From the NCBI RefSeq assembly GCF_947492645.1, contig NZ_CANLMZ010000006.1, positions 1 through 64,000 of the forward strand: 64,000 nucleotides of DNA, read 5' to 3'. The position numbers were made by a program, and so were the translations under genes. Positions 1-8,391 of the stretch are shown one piece after another. The stretch comes from an uncultured Pontibacter sp. Lineage in GTDB: Bacteria > Bacteroidota > Bacteroidia > Cytophagales > Hymenobacteraceae. Position 1 is the first letter of the stretch. Each line of letters opens with the position of its first letter. The notes beneath the pieces are model-generated. The model was not told the origin of the DNA. It ran no database searches and saw only the letters and a program-made list of their open reading frames with translations.

Positions 1-36
1 GGTACGCTTGCCTTTTTTCGCTGTCAGTTTTTCCAT
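1..36 (-). CDS. Start of an unidentified gene, cut by the window edge
   Basis: Reading leftward from an ATG at 36-34 gives 12 codons (MEKLTAKKGKRT) that stay open to the window edge. The start is lysine rich. The terminator hairpin at 90-119 separates it from pepD, which fits a new transcription unit. Too little is visible to name a product, and a chance reading frame is possible. Confidence 0.35.
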   Translation of the reverse strand, partial: MEKLTAKKGKRT

Positions 37-89
37 ATAAGGTTGATGTTGGTGTCAACCTATTTCAGGACAGGACATACTAAACAAAA

Positions 90-119
90 AAGCCACTCAA
101 GTATAAACTTGAGTGGCTT
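90..119. terminator. Bidirectional hairpin terminator after pepD
   Basis: A perfect 13-bp stem (90-102 with 107-119) has a 4-base loop and is flanked by A and T runs, so it can act in both directions. It follows the stop codon of pepD on the minus strand. The loop side carries the AAGTATA word that recurs across the window. Confidence 0.85.
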
Positions 120-137
120 TTCTGATCTTAAATATAC

Positions 138-1601
138 TTAAACTTTTTCAGGAGTTTTTGCCAGCGTGTCCAGCAGGAAATCCCAGTATTTTTGCACCGA
201 GCTTATCTGTACTTTCTCATCAGGGGAGTGAGCGCCTGTGATGTTGGGCCCAAAAGATATCATTTCCATTTCAGGGTAATTCGCGCCAAGTATACCACAC
301 TCCAAACCAGCATGGCAAGCATTTACATGTGGCTCAGCGTCAAATTTAGAGCGGTAAAGGTCACTCATCAATTTTACAATGGCAGCCTCTGGCTTTGGCA
401 TCCAACCGGGGTATGAACCGCTAAGCTTTACATCGGCACCAGCCAGCTCTAGGGTAGCTTTTATACTACGTGCCAGGTCCATTTTCTCAGAATCAACAGA
501 GCTGCGGGTAAGGCAAAGTATAGTAAACTCACCGTCTTTTACGAGCACACGCGCCAAGTTATTTGATGTTTGTACCAAGTGCTCAATATCCGGGCTCATT
601 CTGAAAATACCGTTGGGGCAGGCGTAAAGCGCACGCAGCAACTTACCTGCGAATTCGGTTGCAGCTACGTTAGCAGGGGCCGCAATACTTTCGAGAACTA
701 CCTGCAGGTTAGGGTCTGTTGTGCTGTGCTCGTTTTTAAGTATAGCCTGCTGCTCCTGTGCAAATGTTTTAAATGCTGCTTCCTTATCGCCGGGTACGGC
801 AATTTCTGCAAAGCTCTCACGCGGAATAGCATTGCGCAGACCACCGCCATCTACAGTAGCTATCCTTATGCCAAACTGCTCTGCTGCCTGCGCCAGCACA
901 CGGTTCATCAGCTTGTTGGCGTTGCCGCGGCCAAGGTAAATATCCATGCCGGAGTGGCCGCCGGTCAATCCTTTTATAGTTAACTTATAGCCCTTAGCAT
1001 CAGCAGGAGCAGGTTGCTGCTCATACTTTCCGGTGGCGGTTATATCCACCCCTCCGGCACAACCTATCGTCAGCTCGCGGTCATCTTCGGTATCCAGGTT
1101 CAGCATGATGCTGGCATCCAGTAAGCCGCCTTTCAGGCCCATGGCACCTGTCATGCCGGTTTCTTCGTCAATTGTAAAAAGTGCCTCAATGGCAGGGTGG
1201 GGAATGTCGGTAGAGGCAAGCAGCGTCATAATAGAAGCCACGCCCATGCCATTGTCGGCTCCAAGGGTTGTGCCTTTTGCTTTCACCCAGTCCCCGTCAA
1301 CATACATGTCAATGCCCTGCGTGTTAAAGTCGAAGTCGGTGTCGTTGTTTTTTTGATGCACCATATCCAGGTGGCTCTGGATGGCTATCGTTTGGCGGTT
1401 TTCCATGCCTTTGGTGGCAGGCTTCTTAATGATCACGTTACCTACTTCATCCACATAGGTCTGCAGGTTAAGCTTTTCGCCAAACTGTTTGATAAACTGG
1501 ATAACGCGTTCTTCTTTTTTAGATGGCCTGGGAACCGCGTTAAGGTCTGCAAAATTATTCCAGAGTGCTTTCGGCTCCAGGTTTCTCACTTCTGTGCTCA
1601 T
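138..1601 (-). CDS. pepD: Aminoacyl-histidine dipeptidase, M20C family
   Basis: This cytosolic zinc dipeptidase of family M20C (PepD) cleaves Xaa-His dipeptides and some other dipeptides. The 487 residues match the family length. The metal-site motifs appear in order: HLDMVHQ, GADNGMGVA, DEETGMTGA, LDTED, and near the C-terminus CHAGLECG. A GGHSGMDI stretch marks the lid domain. The start MSTEVRNLEPKALW fits the usual PepD N-terminus. It stands alone, with a terminator directly downstream at 90-119. Family assignment is firm; substrate preference is known for the family and not visible here. Confidence 0.93.
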   Translation of the reverse strand: MSTEVRNLEPKALWNNFADLNAVPRPSKKEERVIQFIKQFGEKLNLQTYVDEVGNVIIKKPATKGMENRQTIAIQSHLDMVHQKNNDTDFDFNTQGIDMYVDGDWVKAKGTTLGADNGMGVASIMTLLASTDIPHPAIEALFTIDEETGMTGAMGLKGGLLDASIMLNLDTEDDRELTIGCAGGVDITATGKYEQQPAPADAKGYKLTIKGLTGGHSGMDIYLGRGNANKLMNRVLAQAAEQFGIRIATVDGGGLRNAIPRESFAEIAVPGDKEAAFKTFAQEQQAILKNEHSTTDPNLQVVLESIAAPANVAATEFAGKLLRALYACPNGIFRMSPDIEHLVQTSNNLARVLVKDGEFTILCLTRSSVDSEKMDLARSIKATLELAGADVKLSGSYPGWMPKPEAAIVKLMSDLYRSKFDAEPHVNACHAGLECGILGANYPEMEMISFGPNITGAHSPDEKVQISSVQKYWDFLLDTLAKTPEKV

Positions 1602-1714
1602 AGTTAGTGTGGTTTATGTGTCAGCTTTAACTTGTAAGCTGCTTTCGGTTTCTGTTTTTGTTAAAGATAGTAAGTTTAGGAGTAGGATGTAAATTTACGG
1701 GTTCGGCATTTACG

Positions 1715-2353
1715 TTATACTTTCGCTTCCTGCTTTGCTGTTTTGGCTGATAGCTTTTCGCGCAGGTTCACAAAGAACTTTAGTGTAATCTGGAAAATCG
1801 GGCTGAAGAGCAACGTATAAAAGAATGTAACTATAAATACAGGCCCACCCATTAGCCAGCCAATAACCAGCACCACCGACTCCACCATAATTCGGGCTTT
1901 GCTGATGGATAACTTTGTTCTGTCTGCAATTGATAGCATAAAGCCATCGCGGGGACCAGCACCAACGCCACCAGCCACATACATGCCACCTGCAAGGCCC
2001 CCAATCACAATGGCTATCAGCAGGTATACATAGTCCAGCCAGGTGCCGGTTTTATCTGGCAGGATGTCCAGCCACAGGAAAAAATCCATGAAGGGGCCTA
2101 TCAGCATTGCGTTAAGAAAAGTACCTATGCTGATGTATTTACGACCTGCAAACCATGAAATACCAACCAGAAACAAACCTGTAATAACGCTCCAGGTGCC
2201 AATGGTAAAGCCAAATTTTTGCCAGAAAGCTACGTTCAAAACCTCCCAGGGGTGCAGGCCCAGGTACTTAACTTTTATTGCCAGCGCGTTGCCAAGCCCG
2301 AATAATAACAGCCCCATAAAAAAGAAGCTATAACGAATAATCCAATCCTTCAT
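1715..2353 (-). CDS. YczE/YitT-like integral membrane protein
   Basis: A 212-residue inner membrane protein with about five hydrophobic segments (roughly residues 8-30, 45-65, 73-92, 105-130 and 150-190). It carries the glycine-rich stretch GGVGAGPRDGF seen in the YczE/YyaS/YitT family. Family members are of unknown or poorly defined transport function. An in-frame ATG 21 codons upstream exists, but its extra residues look like non-coding translation. The start MKDWIIRYSFFF leads straight into the first membrane segment, so it was chosen. No operon partner is evident. Confidence 0.8.
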   Translation of the reverse strand: MKDWIIRYSFFFMGLLLFGLGNALAIKVKYLGLHPWEVLNVAFWQKFGFTIGTWSVITGLFLVGISWFAGRKYISIGTFLNAMLIGPFMDFFLWLDILPDKTGTWLDYVYLLIAIVIGGLAGGMYVAGGVGAGPRDGFMLSIADRTKLSISKARIMVESVVLVIGWLMGGPVFIVTFFYTLLFSPIFQITLKFFVNLREKLSAKTAKQEAKV

Positions 2354-2503
2354 AATGTGATGCCGGGGTGCAGCCACCCCCTTAAAATAAAAACACCTGC
2401 TGGCAGGCAGGCGCAAGATTACGAATTCTAAAGCAGAAAGGGAGGGAGAAAGTTTAAATTAAAGTATCGTAGGGCTCTGTAAAAGATTTATACTAAAAGG
2501 AGT

Positions 2504-2547
2504 CTGCCAGCATCAAATCCTGTTCAGGCTAAACAGGATTTGGGCAG
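2504..2547 (-). terminator. Hairpin after the transglutaminase-like gene
   Basis: An 11-bp perfect stem (2514-2524 with 2532-2542) is extended by an outer CTGCC/GGCAG pairing. It lies just past the stop of the gene at 2608-3501. There is no strong T run, so termination efficiency is uncertain. Confidence 0.5.
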
Positions 2548-2607
2548 CAAGGTGATGGCAAATAGTTTACATACATGCTGCCCGGCCAAGTATAAATCTT
2601 GTTTCAG

Positions 2608-3501
2608 TTATTTGTTAAATGTAATAACGCTGTACAGCTCAGGCTCCAGGAAAGGGCCGCCTGGGTAACTTGCAGTATAGTCAAAATTAATCCAAAGGTC
2701 TCCACCGGTTTCGTGGAAGTGTATCTTACCGCCGTTCACCTCATCCGGAAACAGCGTTCTGATCGCATAACTCACTTCATCTATATCCTCGATGGTGCCT
2801 ACTTTTACTTCGGTGTACATGTGGCTTGGAGAGATAACAATACGTGCTTCCCCACCTATCGACATAACAGAGGATGCCATCAGGATAGCATAGTCGTCGC
2901 AGTCGCCGGCCAGCAGGCCCATACTTTCGGTTGGCGGAGAGTAGTAATCCATGCCCAGCGGGTCGTTTACATATTTCCAGTTAAGGCGAATATGCTTGAA
3001 GAGCGAAAAATAACGTGTGGCCTTTCCGAATTTACGATAGTATTCGTCATGGAAATAGCGGGTAGAGTTTTCAACGGCAAAGGCTCGCACCTTCGGGTGT
3101 GTGGGCTGCATGGCACTTTTCACGCGCTGGTCCTGGAAGTAAGTACCTCTTACAGGCTTAAAGTATGACACCTTGTGCGGGTTGCTGGTCATGTTCACCA
3201 GCATGGCGTTATAATCGGCGTAAATGCCGTCAAGAGTTTGGTCTTTAAAGGTTTTATTAAAAGCCATGATGCCTAATATGCCTATAAACATCACCACAAT
3301 TAATTTTTGGCTGAATTTTGTAACTATAACCGAGACTACAGCAGCGAACATCAGGCACAGTAAAAAGTGCAATTCGTAGTCCATGGAGTTGTAGGGCGGT
3401 ATGTAGAAACTGAACAATACAGCCATCGGAAACACAATAATAATCTGTATGAACCTGATAGCGAAGTTCAGTAATGCAGTAGGTCGGAAAAATCGCGTCA
3501 T
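2608..3501 (-). CDS. Membrane-anchored transglutaminase-like protein
   Basis: The 297-residue protein begins with hydrophobic segments (about residues 12-33, 45-60 and 66-81), followed by a soluble transglutaminase-like domain. The papain-type catalytic triad can be placed: Cys201 in GDCDDYA, His227 in PSHMYTEV and Asp274 in INFDYTA. This domain in bacteria usually belongs to predicted cysteine proteases or cross-linking enzymes acting on the cell surface. The real substrate is unknown. It appears to be a single-gene unit. A 12-bp palindrome lies just upstream of the start. Confidence 0.75.
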   Translation of the reverse strand: MTRFFRPTALLNFAIRFIQIIIVFPMAVLFSFYIPPYNSMDYELHFLLCLMFAAVVSVIVTKFSQKLIVVMFIGILGIMAFNKTFKDQTLDGIYADYNAMLVNMTSNPHKVSYFKPVRGTYFQDQRVKSAMQPTHPKVRAFAVENSTRYFHDEYYRKFGKATRYFSLFKHIRLNWKYVNDPLGMDYYSPPTESMGLLAGDCDDYAILMASSVMSIGGEARIVISPSHMYTEVKVGTIEDIDEVSYAIRTLFPDEVNGGKIHFHETGGDLWINFDYTASYPGGPFLEPELYSVITFNK

Positions 3502-3506
3502 AGGAT

Positions 3507-3518
3507 CTCAAATTTGAG
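3507..3518. promoter_or_regulatory. 12-bp palindrome upstream of the transglutaminase-like gene
   Basis: CTCAAATTTGAG is a perfect palindrome starting 5 bases before the ATG of the minus-strand gene. Its position would suit a regulator or a short 5' hairpin. No regulator is known for it, and such a palindrome can arise by chance. Confidence 0.3.
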
Positions 3519-3542
3519 GATTCTGGCGCCTGGTAATCAAGT

Positions 3543-3608
3543 GCCCGCCGTTTTTGGCAGCAGACACTAACGCTCTGTTTTATTGTAACGCAAAAGGCGG
3601 GCCTTTTT
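3543..3608. terminator. Stem-loop with U tract between two minus-strand genes
   Basis: GCCCGCC (3543-3549) pairs with GGCGGGC (3596-3602), and TTTTG (3552-3556) pairs with CAAAA (3591-3595). This leaves a loop of about 34 bases. The T run at 3604-3608 lies on the plus-strand side although both neighbours are on the minus strand. It may terminate the DUF2306 gene on the minus strand, or end an unseen plus-strand small RNA. Confidence 0.5.
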
Positions 3609-3742
3609 ACTCCTTTAAGTTACGAAATTTTACATTTATTTTTTAGTTTATTTTCTGGGGGATCAAGTATAAGGATAATTCTATATTTCGGGCGTGTAAC
3701 AAAGGCTTGGTCTCAGTACAGATGGGCGTAGCGTATGTATAC

Positions 3743-4222
3743 TTAACTCCCAAAAAACCTGTTCCATACTTTCTCTTTCTTTAGTATAAAAGCTGTTCCC
3801 AAACCAAACACGATCACTGTTGCAATGCCCACCATGGCAAAAAATGGCTTATCAGGTAACCTAACGCTTAACTCTGAAGCAAAGGCAGCATATAAACCAA
3901 GTACCGAGTAGTACATAAACCAAAGGTGAACCGCTTTATACTTCAGAGGCATGCTTTTAACGAGCAATGGTACCATTCCCAAAGCCAGGGTAAGGGAACT
4001 GATCACAGCCATTATATGAAATAAGCCGAATCTTCCTGTCAGGTTGTAAATACCCAGCGCTGATGTGCAAACCAAAGCCATCGCGATCACATAACTGTAG
4101 CCCATACGTTTATGTTTCTCGGTGCCCTTTTTAGTGGCCAACACAAATGCGCCAGCAACCATCGCCAAAAGCGCTACTATTAAGTGGAACCAGCCTAGTG
4201 CAGAATTTACAAAGCCATACAT
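3743..4222 (-). CDS. DUF2306 family membrane protein
   Basis: A 159-residue inner membrane protein with four hydrophobic segments (about residues 8-28, 42-60, 68-88 and 100-150 in two parts). The KGTEKHKRMGYSY stretch after the first segment and the histidines near membrane borders (GWFH, HIMAV, VHLWF) fit the DUF2306 family, whose function is unknown. A heme or metal role has been guessed for similar four-helix proteins; that is inference. It sits downstream of ohrR with a 230-base gap, so co-transcription is uncertain. Confidence 0.75.
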   Translation of the reverse strand: MYGFVNSALGWFHLIVALLAMVAGAFVLATKKGTEKHKRMGYSYVIAMALVCTSALGIYNLTGRFGLFHIMAVISSLTLALGMVPLLVKSMPLKYKAVHLWFMYYSVLGLYAAFASELSVRLPDKPFFAMVGIATVIVFGLGTAFILKKEKVWNRFFGS

Positions 4223-4452
4223 CGTTAACCAGGTTTAATTTTGTTAGGATTTAAAAACATGGGAAAGGAGCAGCCTGTTAATAAAGCTGTATCAGCTGTA
4301 ATTTATCATTTTTATACTTAGTAGTATATACGTTCAAGCATATAGTACGAAGTATAAAAGATGGGGCTATGGTTGCCGGATGCGTTGTGGTGGGCAGTAG
4401 CTTTGCTACCTACTTCCTGAAGTATAAATGCTATAGTTAAAGCCGCTAACCA

Positions 4453-4932
4453 TCAATCATGGCGGCAGGTGCCCTCCAGCAGTTCTTTCCTGTTCATGAT
4501 GTCAATCAGCTTAAACAAGGTTTTCTGTAAGTTCAGGATCTCTTGTTCATTTATCGATTCATCACTAAACGAATTGATTATCTGCCCGGGTATAGTGCTG
4601 GCTTTCTGCTTTAAGCTTTCTCCTTTTTCCGTCAGCGAAATTTGAACGACGCGTTCATCGGCCTCTGACCTTTTTCTGAGCAGAATATTTTTCTCTTCCA
4701 GGCGCTTAAGCAAAGGCGTAACCGTGTTCGATTCTAAAAGCAAGCGACTACAGATTTCATTTACCGTTTGGGTGCCATGCTGCCACAAAACCAATAGCAC
4801 TAGGTACTGCGGGTACGTCAGGTCCAGTTCTTTAAGTATAGGCGTATACAGTTTGGTTGTTAGCCTGGAAGCGGCGTAAAGCGGAAAACAAACCTGGTTT
4901 TCCAGGTACAGCGATGTTCCGTCCGTTTTCAT
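4453..4932 (-). CDS. ohrR: OhrR-type MarR family redox-sensing repressor
   Basis: The 159-residue protein aligns with Bacillus subtilis OhrR, the organic-hydroperoxide sensor. The N-terminus reads LENQVCFPLYAASR with the peroxide-sensing Cys at exactly residue 15, and the two tyrosines that hydrogen-bond it are at 29 and 40 as in OhrR. The winged helix spans about residues 50-100. Two further cysteines (61 and 156) leave open a two-Cys mechanism. The start is one base after the stop of the upstream DoxX-peroxidase gene, so the two form an operon. The inverted repeat at 5846-5882 is the likely operator, giving autoregulation (inference). Confidence 0.88.
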   Translation of the reverse strand: MKTDGTSLYLENQVCFPLYAASRLTTKLYTPILKELDLTYPQYLVLLVLWQHGTQTVNEICSRLLLESNTVTPLLKRLEEKNILLRKRSEADERVVQISLTEKGESLKQKASTIPGQIINSFSDESINEQEILNLQKTLFKLIDIMNRKELLEGTCRHD

Positions 4933-4933
4933 A

Positions 4934-5845
4934 TTAAAGCAGTTTCTGAATATAAGCCTCCATACTTGCTGGCTTAGTAAATGGCGCGAATCTTTTTATA
5001 GGCACCCCGTTTTTGTCTACCACAAATTTGGTGAAGTTCCACTTAACCTGGCTACCAAAAAAGCCGCCTAATGATGCCTTAAGGTACTGGAAAAGCGGGT
5101 GTGCATTCGCTCCGTTCACATCAACCTTAGAGAATATGGGGAAGCTTACACCGTAGTTAATCTGGCAAAACTCTTCTATTTCCTCTGAGGTGCCGGCTTC
5201 CTGGTTGGCAAACTGGTTGCAGGGGAAACCAAGTATAACCAGGCCCTGATCTTTATACTTGTTGTAGAGCGCCTCCAAACCTTCGTATTGTGGAGTTAAG
5301 CCACATTTGCTGGCTGTATTAACAACAACAACCGTTTTACCTCGAAACGCATCCATTGCAACACTTTTGCCTTTGATATCAGTTGCTGTAAAGTCGTATA
5401 AGTTTTGGAGTTTTGCCTGATTTCGTTCTTGTCTGCCTCTGATCAAATACGTTAACGCACCCGTAGACCACAGCGCCCATAAGATCAGGATAGGCTGAAA
5501 GAACAGGCGGATCAATCGTTTCTGATCTGTGTCTAGCCCAAAAGCATCAATTCCGTTGGTGTATTGCGAGATATTGCCCGGGAAAATAAGAACGTAGAAC
5601 AGGGCCAGCGCTAAGCCGACTTTTACCTTGTGCTTCGTCATAAAAATCATTGCCAGGCCCAGCATTACCTCCACAACACCAGAGGCAAGTACGATAAAAT
5701 CCATAAAAGCAGGATCGGTGGGCAACCAACGGGGCACCTGCGCCAGGAACTCCTGCCGCTGAAAAGTCAGGTGGCCTATACCTGCAAAAGCCATGAACAA
5801 GCCTAAAATTACTCTAAAGATATTTTGTGTAGTGGACGTTTTCAT
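4934..5845 (-). CDS. DoxX membrane domain fused to a glutathione peroxidase
   Basis: A 303-residue two-domain protein. Residues 1-135 form a DoxX-like four-helix membrane unit. Residues 148-303 are a complete glutathione peroxidase fold. Catalytic residues are visible: Cys181 (NTASKCGLT), Gln211 (FPCNQF), Trp269 and Asn270 (KWNFTKF). The active site has Cys, not selenocysteine. Cys227 is placed like the resolving Cys of thioredoxin-dependent members. With four helices and the N-terminus inside, the peroxidase would face the cytoplasm. It could reduce lipid or organic peroxides at the membrane (inference). The operon with ohrR supports an organic-peroxide role. Such enzymes are usually free-standing, so the fusion is notable. 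Confidence 0.88.
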   Translation of the reverse strand: MKTSTTQNIFRVILGLFMAFAGIGHLTFQRQEFLAQVPRWLPTDPAFMDFIVLASGVVEVMLGLAMIFMTKHKVKVGLALALFYVLIFPGNISQYTNGIDAFGLDTDQKRLIRLFFQPILILWALWSTGALTYLIRGRQERNQAKLQNLYDFTATDIKGKSVAMDAFRGKTVVVVNTASKCGLTPQYEGLEALYNKYKDQGLVILGFPCNQFANQEAGTSEEIEEFCQINYGVSFPIFSKVDVNGANAHPLFQYLKASLGGFFGSQVKWNFTKFVVDKNGVPIKRFAPFTKPASMEAYIQKLL

Positions 5846-5882
5846 TTTGTATCGCTAGTGATTAAGTCGTGTGCGATACAAA
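5846..5882. promoter_or_regulatory. Probable OhrR operator: 10-bp inverted repeat
   Basis: TTTGTATCGC (5846-5855) and GCGATACAAA (5873-5882) form a perfect inverted repeat with a 17-base spacer, ending directly at the start codon of the peroxidase fusion. The distal arm overlaps the predicted -7 box. A further similar half (GCTATACAA) lies near 5908-5916. The TTGTA/TACAA ends recall the OhrR site of Bacillus, but the match is partial. Confidence 0.65.
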
Positions 5883-5886
5883 TATA
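5879..5886 (-). promoter_or_regulatory. -7 promoter element for the peroxidase-ohrR operon
   Basis: Read on the minus strand this is TATATTTG, a perfect match to the Bacteroidota -7 consensus TAnnTTTG. No clear -33 TTTG was found at the usual spacing. The element overlaps the operator arm, so a bound repressor would block polymerase. Confidence 0.55.
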
Positions 5887-6090
5887 CTTCTAATAACTTT
5901 ATTTGTTGCTATACAAGCTGAATTTTAATAAGATTTTGGGTTTTAAATTAGATAGAGGGCTTTGATAATTACGCACAAGATCTGCTGTAGCTGCCAGGTA
6001 GTTAAGCCAAGTACAGCCATTGTAGCCTTTTTCTTGCTTCTCTGAAAAGCTGCTGCACCTCAAATGCCCGCTTTACGCTAATCATAAACT

Positions 6091-6126
6091 AAAAACCCCT
6101 GCCATTACTATGTGGCAGGGGTTTTT
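6091..6126. terminator. Bidirectional terminator after the lipoprotein gene
   Basis: A perfect 14-bp stem (6091-6104 with 6113-6126) has an 8-base loop, A run on one side and T run on the other. It follows the stop of the lipoprotein gene at 6155. The remaining part of the 5846-6154 gap holds only the ohrR-operon promoter and operator. Confidence 0.85.
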
Positions 6127-6154
6127 GAAGTATAAATTTACTTACAGCCAGATG

Positions 6155-7261
6155 CTACTGGTACTGAATGTACATAGGCGTAGGCTTTAGGGCCAGGACC
6201 TCTTCCGGTTTCATCAAACGGGAATTGTTTTTAGTGTCGTTCTTGTAAAAAATCTTAAAGCCTGTAAACTGCACCGGCTCGTTTTTAATGTAGCGCCTGA
6301 AAGTGTCTTTTTTGAGGGCAGGTGGTCCCCAGCCGTCCATGTGCATGACTACCTGTACCTCGGGCCTAAGTATGATGTTATCCGTGTTGGTGATCATGCG
6401 CTGCGTGAAGCGGTGCACAATAAGCAGCTTGGGTGGCAGGCCATGCGTTTTGGCCAGATCGGATAAATATTGGGTAGCATAATTAATATCCTCTGCATCA
6501 AAAGTGCCTATTTTGCGGCCCGGTATACTTCCGTCCTTCATCGAGAACTCCGCATCAATGCCCAAATGCACCTGCGGCAATTTCAGGAATTGCTCCAGCC
6601 TTGGCAGCTCCTCCTGCAAGGTGCTATGGCCTACCTGCACATCCAGGAACACAATGGCATCGCGCTTGGCAGCCATATCCAACACACCTTGTATCATTTT
6701 ATCGGTCATGCGCAGGCGGTACTTGCCTCCGGCACTTGGGTGGCCCTGTGCAGTAACTACAATAGCATGCAGGGCAGGTTGTATAGGCGTTAGCGAATCT
6801 GCTTTTGCCCAGTTTGCCATTTCCTCATCCAGTTTCGCCAGCATTTCATCTTCCGGGTATTCGCCAAGTATACCCATGCGTTTAGAAAGCGGGTTACCAT
6901 AATAGGCAAGTATGCGCTTGTGCGGCAGTATGGCACCTGGCAATGGTTTGGGGCCCGGGTAAGTATAACCAGAGTCGGGGGCAGCTGTAGTAACCGGGGA
7001 AGCAACAGGCGCCGTACTGGCCACAGCCATTGTGTCGGCAGCTGGGGCAGCAGGCGTTTGCTCTGCTGTGGCCACCTGCTCTGGCGTAGTTACGGTGCTA
7101 ACTTCACGCTCCTGGGTGCAGGCGCCGCTAAACAAAATGCCGCAAAGCATGGCCGCTGTGCGAAAGGCCTTTTTATTAGGAAAATTAAGATCGGTAAGCT
7201 TGCCTGATAATTTTTGTAGGGTGGTAAGCGTAATTCGGGGAAGGGGTAATCGCGGGTTCAT
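6155..7261 (-). CDS. Putative lipoprotein of unknown function
   Basis: The 368-residue protein has a lipobox-like LFSGAC with Cys48 after a hydrophobic stretch starting near residue 35. An Ala/Pro/Thr-rich linker runs to about residue 100, and a conserved-looking globular domain with alternating strand and helix segments (AYYGNPLSKRMG, LDVQVGHS, LGIDAEFSM, LLIVHRF) follows. The pattern suggests a TIM-barrel-like fold, possibly glycoside-hydrolase related; this is inference. The first 34 residues before the signal segment are unusual, so translation may really begin at Met38 (position 7150). It is a single-gene unit with its own terminator. Confidence 0.65.
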   Translation of the reverse strand: MNPRLPLPRITLTTLQKLSGKLTDLNFPNKKAFRTAAMLCGILFSGACTQEREVSTVTTPEQVATAEQTPAAPAADTMAVASTAPVASPVTTAAPDSGYTYPGPKPLPGAILPHKRILAYYGNPLSKRMGILGEYPEDEMLAKLDEEMANWAKADSLTPIQPALHAIVVTAQGHPSAGGKYRLRMTDKMIQGVLDMAAKRDAIVFLDVQVGHSTLQEELPRLEQFLKLPQVHLGIDAEFSMKDGSIPGRKIGTFDAEDINYATQYLSDLAKTHGLPPKLLIVHRFTQRMITNTDNIILRPEVQVVMHMDGWGPPALKKDTFRRYIKNEPVQFTGFKIFYKNDTKNNSRLMKPEEVLALKPTPMYIQYQ

Positions 7262-7352
7262 CTAAAGTTAAAGCGTAAGTATAAAATGTTTCATAAGATA
7301 AAGATAAATACGCAAGATACACTCCCCGCTCCGCGTTTTCTTAGTTAAAATG

Positions 7353-8144
7353 TCAGGTATGGGTATAATGCCGCTTCAGCCACTGGCTTAAACCTGATAA
7401 CCCCGGAAACAGCACACGTTCGGTAATGTTGGCCTGGTCCAGCTTGTCACGGATTTCCCATTTTAATTTGGCTGGGATGATAACTCTAAAGTATAAGTCG
7501 GGGTGCTTTAGCAGCCATTGGCTTAACTCGGTTCTCACATCCGACATCATCGAGAACAAAGCATACTGGTGCACAATGCGCGCATCCAGGGATGGCGGCT
7601 CCAGGAACATCACAAACTCTTCTTCCTGAAAGCTTTTTAAGGCATTGAAAGATGGTGCCACCGGCTCCAGCACTTCCGGGGTAAATACATTAGAGCCTTC
7701 TTCTTCTAGTGCCTTCATAAGTGGGGATGGCAAAAAATCCCGCGACTTTACGTAGTTTACGCACCACACGCAGCCATCCTGTTCAAAGGTACTCAGGTCT
7801 TCGGTGGCAAAATGGAGGGCAACGTAAGGCGAGTAAGTCCAGTCGAGCATGCGGGTTGGCAGCCCGTGGTGCTGCGCAAGGGCTAGCCAGTTCCAGACGG
7901 AATTGCCGGATGCGGCACTCGTGTGGGCATACTTCCGGAAATTGCGCAGCAGGTGCGGCTCCAGTTGCTCATACTTGCTGCCAATGCGCATGATGCTGGT
8001 TTTCAGGTTAAAATCGTTGTTGTGTGTGCCCCTGTATACAAAAGACGAACGAAACCGCTCAATCTTATCGTCCCAACTGTGGTCAAACAGGGCATTCTGT
8101 AATTCTGCCCAACTGTTTACGACAACGTCATTTCCTTTATGCAT
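7353..8144 (-). CDS. FRG domain-containing protein
   Basis: A 263-residue soluble protein with the FRG domain in the N-terminal half. The signature FVYRG is at about residues 35-39, followed by the hallmark QHHGLPTRMLDWTYSPYVAL at about residues 91-110. The domain is widespread in bacteria and phages. Its biochemical role is not settled, and some members sit in defence or toxin settings. Here no defence genes adjoin it: the neighbours are a lipoprotein and a manganese catalase on the opposite strand. A function cannot be given from sequence. Confidence 0.8.
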   Translation of the reverse strand: MHKGNDVVVNSWAELQNALFDHSWDDKIERFRSSFVYRGTHNNDFNLKTSIMRIGSKYEQLEPHLLRNFRKYAHTSAASGNSVWNWLALAQHHGLPTRMLDWTYSPYVALHFATEDLSTFEQDGCVWCVNYVKSRDFLPSPLMKALEEEGSNVFTPEVLEPVAPSFNALKSFQEEEFVMFLEPPSLDARIVHQYALFSMMSDVRTELSQWLLKHPDLYFRVIIPAKLKWEIRDKLDQANITERVLFPGLSGLSQWLKRHYTHT

Positions 8145-8391
8145 AGATTCGGGTGGTGCTGCTAGGTTCTCTGCAAAACTATTTTTTTACAATGACTAGT
8201 ATATACTGCACTAGGCCACGGCAGGGTTTAAGTTAAAGAATACAATTAATAACGCCTAATGTAGTCGTGTGATTTTAATTGAAGTATAGGTGTATAATAG
8301 TATTTAAATTGTTTGCTATAGAACAAAGTTTATAACAACTGCCTGTTGCTCTCGTAAGCTAAAGCTATGTAAAACCTATAAAAACAAGCTT

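Noticed and set aside
1715..2416. Longer version of the YczE-like gene starting at 2416
   Set aside because: The extra 21 residues look like translated non-coding DNA, and the second ATG begins directly at the first membrane segment.
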